A stretch of DNA of 64,000 nucleotides from Patulibacter sp. SYSU D01012 (GTDB taxonomy: Bacteria; Actinomycetota; Thermoleophilia; Solirubrobacterales; Solirubrobacteraceae). A program made the position numbers and the translations under genes. Below are positions 58,924 through 64,000 of the stretch, piece after piece. Positions within the stretch are counted from its first letter, which is position 1, and each line of letters starts with the position of its first letter. The notes under the pieces were generated by a model. The model had not been told where the DNA came from. It worked only from the letters and a program-made list of their open reading frames with translations, and did not search any database. The DNA lies in NCBI RefSeq assembly GCF_017916475.1, contig NZ_JAFMTB010000001.1, forward strand, positions 992,001 to 1,056,000, in the 5' to 3' direction.

Positions 58924-60063
58924 TCAGCCGGCGAGGAAGCGCTCGGCCAGGAACGCGGCGGCGGCGCGCCCGTCCCCGCCCGCGGCGGCGCGCTGGCGGG
59001 CGGCCCCGCCGCCGTCGGCGATCAGCGTCTCGGCGGCCGCGAGCGCGCCGCCGTCGCCCAGCCGCTCGGCCGTCGGCCCCAGGTCCTGGACGAGGGCGCG
59101 CAGGCGGTCGGCGACGGGGCGCACCTCGCCGGTGCGCAGGTCCGCCAGGCGCGCGTCCAGGCCGTCGCGCGCCGCGACCCAGGCGTTCTCCTCGATGCGC
59201 CACGTGGGGGCCACGGGCAGCGTCTCGCCCGCGTCGTGGCGCTCGGCCAGGCGGTGGACGAGCGCGCGGATCAGCGCGACGACGGCGCGGGCGTCGGCGA
59301 CCGTGGCCTGCGCGTCGGCGACGCGCACCTCGATCGTGCCGTGCGTCGGGTGCAGCCGCAGCTGCCACCACCAGCGGTGCGGTCCGGGCACCCGGCCCGA
59401 CGCCGCACCCCACTCCAGCGCGGCCGCCAGGCCGTCCAGGTCGCCGAGCGCCGGCGGCACCCCCTGGCGGGGCAGCAGCTCGGAGATGCCCGGCCGGACC
59501 GACGCCATCCCCGCGTCGCGGCCGTCCGCGAACGGGGCGTTCGCGGCGAGCGCGGCGACGTCGGGCAGGTACGACCGCAGGGCGTCGTGCACCGCCACGA
59601 CGCGCTCGGGGCCGCGCACGCAGACGTGCGCGTGCAGGCCGAAGACGAGCTGGCGCCGCGCCGTGGCGCCGAAGTCGCGCACCATCTCGGCGTACCGGGG
59701 GTGCGGGTTCAGGACGCCCTCCGCGGCGGTGAACGGGTGCGTGCCCGCCCCGGCGAGCACGGCCAGCCCGTCGGCGCGGGACGCCAGGTCCGCGCGGGCG
59801 GCGCCGAGCGCCGCCGCGGCGGCGTCGACCGTCGGGGCCGGCGGCAGCACCACCTCGATCTGCGCCGCGGGCATCTCCAGCCGCAGGCGCTCGTCCTCCG
59901 CGCCGGCCGCCAGCACGTCGGCCGCGCGCGGCGTCAGGTCGAGCGTCTCCGGGTCCAGGAGCATCAGCTCCTCCTCCACCCCGACGAGCGCGTCCCCGGG
60001 GGCGGAGAACGTCTCGCGCAGCTCCGCGGCCAGCGCCGAGCGGCGGGGTGTGGCGATCGACAT
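58924..60063 (-). CDS. YbdK-type carboxylate-amine ligase / glutamate-cysteine ligase 2 (379 aa)
   Basis: GCS2 family: GVEEELMLLDPETLDLTPRA at the start, LRLEMPAAQIEVVLPPAPTV, VFGLHAHVCVRGPE (metal ligands), and GTIEVRVADAQATVADARA. Such enzymes have weak glutamate-cysteine ligase activity and the true amine acceptor is often unknown. ATG at 60063 lies 9 nt after a GGGTAC box. Divergent from the methyltransferase gene only 19 bp away. Confidence 0.9.
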   Translation of the reverse strand: MSIATPRRSALAAELRETFSAPGDALVGVEEELMLLDPETLDLTPRAADVLAAGAEDERLRLEMPAAQIEVVLPPAPTVDAAAAALGAARADLASRADGLAVLAGAGTHPFTAAEGVLNPHPRYAEMVRDFGATARRQLVFGLHAHVCVRGPERVVAVHDALRSYLPDVAALAANAPFADGRDAGMASVRPGISELLPRQGVPPALGDLDGLAAALEWGAASGRVPGPHRWWWQLRLHPTHGTIEVRVADAQATVADARAVVALIRALVHRLAERHDAGETLPVAPTWRIEENAWVAARDGLDARLADLRTGEVRPVADRLRALVQDLGPTAERLGDGGALAAAETLIADGGGAARQRAAAGGDGRAAAAFLAERFLAG

Positions 60064-60096
60064 GGCGGGTAGGTACCCCGTCATGCGCATCGTCAC
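60048..60096. promoter_or_regulatory. Two overlapping divergent SigB/SigF-type promoters
   Basis: Plus strand: GTGT (60048-60051), 15-nt spacer, GGGTAG (60067-60072), 10 nt to ATG 60083. Minus strand: GTGA (60093-60096), 14-nt spacer, GGGTAC (60073-60078), 9 nt to ATG at 60063. The -10 boxes are back to back (GGGTAG and GTACCC abut), so both promoters share one stretch of about 50 bp. Confidence 0.55.
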
Positions 60097-60796
60097 GCTC
60101 CCCGGCGTCTTCCGGCCCCGGTCGGACTCCTGGCTGCTCGCGCGGCTCGTGCGGCCCGAGATCGCCCCCGGCGACCGCGTCCTGGACCTGTGCACGGGCA
60201 GCGGCGTCATCGCGGTCAGCGCGGCGCAGAAGGGCGCCGAGGCCCATGCCGTGGACGTGTCCCGGCGGGCGGTGTGGACGGCGCGGCTCAACGCCCGGCT
60301 GAACGGGGCGCGGGTCGACGCCCGGCGCGGCGACCTGTTCGCCGCCGTCGACGGCGACTTCGACCTGATCACCTCGAACCCGCCGTACCTGCCGGCGGAC
60401 GACGACGCGCTCCCGACGAGCGGCCCGGCGCGGGCGTGGGACGCCGGCCGCGACGGTCGCGCGGTGCTGGACCGGATCTGCGCCGACGCTCCCGGACGCC
60501 TGCGGCCCGGCGGGTCGATCCTGCTGATCCACTCCAACGTCGCGGGCATCGCCGAGACGCGTCGGGCGCTGGCCGACGGCGGCCTGGAGGTCTCGATCGT
60601 CCACGCCGAGACCGGGGAGTACGGGCCGCTCATGGCCGCTCGGGTCGCCGAGCTGCGCCGCCGCGGCGTGCTGGGCCCGGGCGAGGAGGAGCAGGAGGAG
60701 ATGGTGGTCATCCGGGGACGCCGTCCCGTCGCCACCGGCGCCGACGACGCCGACGGGGCGTCCGCGTCCGCGCCCGCGCCGGCCGCCGCGCGGTGA
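60083..60796 (+). CDS. HemK-like SAM-dependent methyltransferase (237 aa)
   Basis: A Rossmann methyltransferase with VLDLCTGSGVIAVSAAQKGA (SAM loop) and the substrate motif SNPPYLPADDD, the NPPY motif of N-methyltransferases that act on glutamine or adenine. It is short and lacks the N-terminal domain of PrmC, so it resembles the free-standing HemK2-like type. C-terminal Ala/Asp tail. ATG at 60083 is 10 nt after GGGTAG. Cytoplasmic; substrate unknown. Confidence 0.87.
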   Translation: MRIVTLPGVFRPRSDSWLLARLVRPEIAPGDRVLDLCTGSGVIAVSAAQKGAEAHAVDVSRRAVWTARLNARLNGARVDARRGDLFAAVDGDFDLITSNPPYLPADDDALPTSGPARAWDAGRDGRAVLDRICADAPGRLRPGGSILLIHSNVAGIAETRRALADGGLEVSIVHAETGEYGPLMAARVAELRRRGVLGPGEEEQEEMVVIRGRRPVATGADDADGASASAPAPAAAR

Positions 60797-60816
60797 CGCA
60801 CGCGCGGCGCGCGGCC

Positions 60817-60841
60817 GTTTCGGCGCCGCGAGGACGGGTAG
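60817..60841 (+). promoter_or_regulatory. SigB/SigF-type promoter of zinc-ribbon/ZIP operon
   Basis: GTTT (60817-60820), 15-nt spacer, GGGTAG (60836-60841), then 11 nt to the ATG at 60853. Exact -35 match. Confidence 0.6.
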
Positions 60842-60852
60842 CCGGGGCTCCC

Positions 60853-61128
60853 ATGCTCGACGACCACGCGTACTGCCCGCACTGCCGGCAGCTGCTCCGC
60901 AAGGACGCCCCGCATCCGTTCCCCCAGCGTCCCGTCCGGTGCTCGGGCTGCCGGCTGCTCGTCGGGCCCGGCCGCTCACGGCGCGCCGACGGCGGCCCCC
61001 GCCAGCCCCAGGCGGCGCAGGCGTCCCCCGTGGCCGCCGACCCCGTGCTCGACGTGCTGACGGACCTGCGGCCCGCGCCGCCCGTCGTCGGCCTGGAGCA
61101 CGGCGCGCTGCCGCCGCACCAGCTGTAG
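60853..61128 (+). CDS. Small zinc-ribbon protein (91 aa)
   Basis: Two CxxC pairs, AYCPHCRQL and VRCSGCRLL, make a zinc-ribbon; the rest is a Gly/Arg/Pro linker and VLDVLTDLRPAPPVVGLEHG. No known function. The stop is 3 nt before the ZIP transporter start, so they form one operon. It could bind zinc or sense it for the transporter, which is only a context inference. Confidence 0.7.
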   Translation: MLDDHAYCPHCRQLLRKDAPHPFPQRPVRCSGCRLLVGPGRSRRADGGPRQPQAAQASPVAADPVLDVLTDLRPAPPVVGLEHGALPPHQL

Positions 61129-61131
61129 CGC

Positions 61132-61860
61132 GTGCTCGAGGCGGCCTTCTGGGGGTTCGTCGGCGGGTTCGCGCTGCTCGTCGGCGCCGTCCTCGGGCTG
61201 CGCCTGGGCGCCCGGCAGCGCCTCATCGGGCTGGTGATGGCGTTCGGGTCCGGCGTGCTCATCAGCGCCCTCGCGTTCGAGCTCACCGCCGAGGCGTTCG
61301 ACCAGGGCGGCACGGACGCCGTCGCGATCGGCCTCGCGGCCGGAGCCCTGGCGTTCTTCGCCGGCGACTGGGTCGTCGACCGGCGGGGCGGCGAGCACCG
61401 CAAGCGCTCCGGCGGCGAGCAGAGCGGCGGCTCGGGCGCGGCGATCGTCGTCGGCGCGATGCTCGACGGCGTCCCCGAGTCGATGGCGATCGGCATCTCG
61501 CTGCTCGGCGGCCAGGGCGTCAGCGCCGCGGTCGTCGCCGCGGTCTTCCTGTCGAACGTCCCCGAGTCGATGTCGGCCGCGGCGGGCCTGCGCACCGCCG
61601 GCCGCTCCGTCCGCTGGATCATGGGGCTGTGGCTCGGCGTCGCGCTGCTCTCGGCGCTCGCCGCCGCGCTCGGCTACGGCCTGCTCGGCGGCGCGTCCGC
61701 CGACGCGAAGGCGTTCATCCAGGCCTTCGCCGCCGGCGCGATCCTGACGATGCTGGCCGACACGATGATGCCCGAGGCGTTCGAGCACGGCGGGCGCACC
61801 GTCGGGCTGCTGACGGTGATCGGCTTCGCCGGGGCGTTCCTGCTCTCGACGATCGAGTAG
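61132..61860 (+). CDS. ZIP-family metal transporter (242 aa)
   Basis: About eight hydrophobic segments: AAFWGFVGGFALLVGAVLGL, IGLVMAFGSGVLISALAFEL, and the metal-binding helix pair IVVGAMLDGVPESMAIGISL and FLSNVPESMSAAAGLRTAG. The variable loop carries HRKRSGGEQ. ZupT-like ZIP proteins import Zn, Fe or Mn; PES replaces HxxPE at one site, so specificity is open. GTG at 61132, 3 nt after the zinc-ribbon stop. Confidence 0.85.
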   Translation: MLEAAFWGFVGGFALLVGAVLGLRLGARQRLIGLVMAFGSGVLISALAFELTAEAFDQGGTDAVAIGLAAGALAFFAGDWVVDRRGGEHRKRSGGEQSGGSGAAIVVGAMLDGVPESMAIGISLLGGQGVSAAVVAAVFLSNVPESMSAAAGLRTAGRSVRWIMGLWLGVALLSALAAALGYGLLGGASADAKAFIQAFAAGAILTMLADTMMPEAFEHGGRTVGLLTVIGFAGAFLLSTIE

Positions 61861-61936
61861 GCCGGGCGGGTCCCTCGCCGCGCAGCGGGTCGCGTCGCCC
61901 GCCCGCGGACCCGGACCGCTCGGCGCCGCGCCGCGG

Positions 61937-61961
61937 GTTACCGCCGCGGGGGCCGGGGTAG
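61937..61961 (+). promoter_or_regulatory. SigB/SigF-type promoter of yihY-like gene
   Basis: GTTA (61937-61940), 15-nt spacer, GGGTAG (61956-61961), 9 nt to the ATG at 61971. Confidence 0.55.
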
Positions 61962-61970
61962 CCGCGCCCC

Positions 61971-62924
61971 ATGACCCAGATCGAGCGCACGGGCCATACC
62001 CGGGAGACCGGGCTGCTGCCCACCCTCCGCCGCACCTGGAGCGAGTTCCAGGAGGACCGCCTGACCGACCAGGCCGCGGCGCTGACGTACTACGGCGTCC
62101 TGTCGCTGTTCCCCGCCCTGATCGCGCTCGTCTCGCTTGTCGGCCTCTTCGCCGACCCCGCGAAGACCACTCAGGCGATCCAGGACGTCGTCGCGCAGCT
62201 CGGGCCGTCCTCCGCGGCCGACACGTTCGCCGAGCCCATCCGGTCGATCACGTCGCAGCGCGGCACCTCGGGCGTGATGCTCGTCGTCGGCATCGTCTCG
62301 GCGCTCTGGTCGGCGTCGGGCTACATCGGCGCGTTCATGCGCGTGTCGAACGTGATCTACGAGGTCGACGAGGGCCGGCCGATCTGGAAGCTGCGCCCGC
62401 TGCAGATGCTCGTCACGCTCGTGATGCTGCTGCTCGTGGTGGTCGGCGCGCTCGCCGTCGTCGTCTCCGGCCCGCTCGCCGACGCGGTCGGCAGCGCGCT
62501 CGGCCTGTCCGACACGTTCGTGAGCGTCTTCAAGATCGCGAAGTGGCCGATCCTGCTCGTGATCGTGATGCTCATCGTCTCGGTCCTCTACTGGGCGTCG
62601 CCGAACGCCAAGCTCCCCGGCTTCAGGTTCGTCACGCCCGGCTCGGCGCTCGCGGTGGTCGTCTGGGTCGTCGGCTCGCTGATCTTCGCCTTCTACGTCG
62701 CCAACTTCGGCTCGTACGACAAGACGTACGGCACCCTCGGCGGCGTGGTGGTCTTCCTGGTCTGGCTGTGGCTGACGAACGTCGCGATCCTCCTGGGCCA
62801 CCAGCTCAACGCCGAGCGCGAGCGCACGACGCAGATCGAGGAGGGCGTGCCCGGCGCCGAGCGCGAGCTGCAGATCCCCGAGCGCGACGCCCCGGACCGC
62901 GACAAGCGCCCGAAGTCGGCATAG
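61971..62924 (+). CDS. YihY/BrkB-family membrane protein (317 aa)
   Basis: Six membrane segments with the family motif DQAAALTYYGVLSLFPALIA, then LWSASGYIGAFMRVSNVIYE and VLYWASPNAKLPGFRFVTPG, plus GGVVVFLVWLWLTNVAILLG near the end, all diagnostic of YihY/BrkB. The C-terminus is a charged cytoplasmic tail (ERDAPDRDKRPKSA). Function uncertain; once called ribonuclease BN by error. ATG is 9 nt after GGGTAG. Confidence 0.92.
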   Translation: MTQIERTGHTRETGLLPTLRRTWSEFQEDRLTDQAAALTYYGVLSLFPALIALVSLVGLFADPAKTTQAIQDVVAQLGPSSAADTFAEPIRSITSQRGTSGVMLVVGIVSALWSASGYIGAFMRVSNVIYEVDEGRPIWKLRPLQMLVTLVMLLLVVVGALAVVVSGPLADAVGSALGLSDTFVSVFKIAKWPILLVIVMLIVSVLYWASPNAKLPGFRFVTPGSALAVVVWVVGSLIFAFYVANFGSYDKTYGTLGGVVVFLVWLWLTNVAILLGHQLNAERERTTQIEEGVPGAERELQIPERDAPDRDKRPKSA

Positions 62925-62943
62925 ACGGCGGCGCTGCGGGTAC
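62919..62943 (+). promoter_or_regulatory. Candidate SigB/SigF-type promoter of DUF1360 gene
   Basis: GCAT (62919-62922), 15-nt spacer, GGGTAC (62938-62943), 11 nt to ATG 62955. The -35 fits only GNNT. Confidence 0.45.
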
Positions 62944-62954
62944 CCGGGCCGGCG

Positions 62955-63431
62955 ATGAAGACGATCGACGAGACGCCGACGCGCCCGGCGAACTACGCGC
63001 TCATCTCGGGCGTGTACGCCGCGGCCCTGTCCGGCGTGGCGGCGGCGGCCCGGCGCCGCGGCAGCGTGCCGCGCGGGGCCGACCTGCTGCCGCTCGGGCT
63101 GGCGACCTTCACCTTCACCCGCGTGCTGACCGAGCAGAAGGTCGAGGCGTGGCTGCGGCGGCCGTTCGTGCACGAGCCCGAGCAGGGGCGGCGGCGGCCC
63201 CGGGGGCGGGGCATGCGCTACGCGATCGGCGAGCTGCTCTCCTGCACGCGGTGCACCGGCTCGTGGGTCGGTCTGGGGCTGGTCGGCCTGCACGCGGCGT
63301 CCCCCGCGGCCGCGCGCGTCACCGCGTCGGTCGGCACGATCGGCGCGGTCAACGACACCAGCCTGGCGGCGTTCTCGTGGCTGAGCTCGCGCGCGAACAC
63401 CGCGATCGCCGCCGCCGAGGACGCGGCCTGA
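62955..63431 (+). CDS. DUF1360 membrane protein (158 aa)
   Basis: Hydrophobic segments with the DUF1360 landmarks: ATFTFTRVLTEQKVEAWLRR and the cysteine motif LLSCTRCTGSWVGLGLVGLH, followed by a helix. Small membrane protein often found near stress genes in Bacillus and actinobacteria; function unknown. Its ATG at 62955 follows the GGGTAC box by 11 nt. Confidence 0.85.
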   Translation: MKTIDETPTRPANYALISGVYAAALSGVAAAARRRGSVPRGADLLPLGLATFTFTRVLTEQKVEAWLRRPFVHEPEQGRRRPRGRGMRYAIGELLSCTRCTGSWVGLGLVGLHAASPAAARVTASVGTIGAVNDTSLAAFSWLSSRANTAIAAAEDAA

Positions 63432-63507
63432 GCCCGGGCCCGCGAGGCCTCGTCGGGTAGCGTGGCGGGGCCTGTGCGGGCCGACCGCGCCCCGCAGCCC
63501 ACCGCCG

Positions 63508-64000
63508 ATGCCCCGCCGCCCACGCCCCATCGCGCCCGCCGCCGTCGAGGTGCGCCGCGTGCGCTCCCTCGCGGACCTGCGCCGCTTCATCGACCTGCCG
63601 TACCGGCTGCACGCCGGCACGCCGTGGATCCCGCCGCTGCGCCTGGAGCGCTGGGTGTTCCTGACGCAGGCGCTCAACGCGTTCTTCACCCACGGGCGCG
63701 GCGCGTACTTCCTCGCGCTGCGCGACGGCCGGGTCGTCGGGCGCATCACGGCGCAGGTGGACGACGCGTTCAACGCCTTCCACGGCAGCCGCTGGGGGAT
63801 GTTCGGCTTCTTCGAGCTCGAGGACGACCAGGAGGTCGCCGACGCGCTGCTGGGCACGGCCGAGGCGTGGCTGCGGGCCCGCGGCTGCGACCGCATGGTC
63901 GGCCCGATGGACTTCTCGATGAACGACGAGAGCGGCGTGCTCGTCGAGGGCTTCGAGCACGAGCCGCTGATCCGGCAGCCGTGGCAGCCGCCGTACTACG
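63508..64000 (+). CDS. GNAT-like N-acyltransferase, 3' end cut by window
   Basis: 164 complete codons are visible. VRRVRSLADLRRFIDLPYRL is followed by FFTHGRGAYFLALRDGRVVG and GRITAQVDDAFNAFHGSRWG, then LGTAEAWLRARGCDRMVGPM: the layout of GNAT-superfamily proteins related to YghO/sphingolipid-type acyltransferase-like proteins. ATG at 63508 is used; GGGTAGCGT at 63455-63463 lies about 45 nt upstream and may be its promoter, but no good -35 is present. Function cannot be set without the missing C-terminus. Confidence 0.7.
   Translation, partial: MPRRPRPIAPAAVEVRRVRSLADLRRFIDLPYRLHAGTPWIPPLRLERWVFLTQALNAFFTHGRGAYFLALRDGRVVGRITAQVDDAFNAFHGSRWGMFGFFELEDDQEVADALLGTAEAWLRARGCDRMVGPMDFSMNDESGVLVEGFEHEPLIRQPWQPPYY

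Noticed and set aside
63455-63460. GGGTAG as stress promoter of the last gene
   Set aside because: No GNNT box at 14-16 nt and it lies 47 nt from the ATG, unlike the others; TAGCGT may be a vegetative -10 instead.
1-64000. tRNA, rRNA, insertion sequences, integrases
   Set aside because: I searched by eye for conserved T-arm and anticodon-arm patterns, transposase motifs and terminal repeats and found none convincing; a tRNAscan or ISfinder run would be decisive.

Overview
The window is GC-rich throughout, with few A/T codons, short intergenic gaps, many GTG starts and many start/stop overlaps of 4-13 nt. Gene content (acetolactate synthase with a leaderless-type leader peptide, SigB/SigF-family sigma factor, glucosylglycerate genes, sugar porter, GT9 and heptose genes, two OmpA-tailed exported proteins with Ig-like repeats) suggests a high-GC actinomycete of the Thermoleophilia/Solirubrobacterales type. 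That placement is inference; no rRNA or tRNA gene was seen. I saw no insertion sequence, prophage, integrase or CRISPR array.

Layout. 1-9 kb: end of a medium-chain reductase, a molybdopterin oxidoreductase, and a tandem pair of large secreted proteins ending in OmpA peptidoglycan-binding domains. 9-12 kb: acetolactate synthase preceded by a branched-chain leader peptide/attenuator and two related tiny ORFs. 12-24 kb: mixed housekeeping genes (aldo/keto reductase, YciH, YbaK, FUSC exporter, patatin, FAD dehydrogenase, PhoD, glycerate kinase, Mug). 24-29 kb: GntR-MFS pair and a MerR/SulP divergent pair. 29-37 kb: cobalamin genes (cbiD, cobM, a chelatase I/D fusion and a degenerate CobB-like protein) interspersed with a GGDEF protein and a carboxylesterase. 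36.8-39.5 kb: methionine ABC importer metNIQ with a strong terminator. 39.6-47 kb: sugar porter, SDR, two DUF2294-like genes, glucosylglycerate synthesis (gpgS plus a HAD phosphatase), a SigB/SigF-family sigma factor and a coupled glycosyltransferase, then eight 59-bp tandem repeats.

47.6-57.2 kb is the most unusual block: nine minus-strand genes, every junction overlapping, with the ADP-heptose enzymes GmhA, GmhB and HldE, two GT9 heptosyltransferase-type enzymes, GT4 and GT2 glycosyltransferases, an SDR and a carbamoyltransferase. It looks like a dedicated pathway for a carbamoylated heptose-containing glycoconjugate. 57.5-64 kb holds stress-type genes: CDGSH protein, haem-oxygenase-like diiron protein, YbdK ligase, methyltransferase, zinc-ribbon/ZIP pair, YihY, DUF1360 and a partial GNAT-like protein.

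Linking theme. Nine transcription units (gpgS, sugar porter, the heptose operon and six units in 57.5-63 kb) carry a GNTT-like/N14-16/GGGTA(T,C,G) element resembling SigB/SigF promoters. In eight of them the element sits only 9-11 nt before the likely start codon. Together with the sigma gene in the same window this suggests a local general-stress regulon producing nearly leaderless mRNAs and controlling osmolyte, envelope glycan and redox functions.
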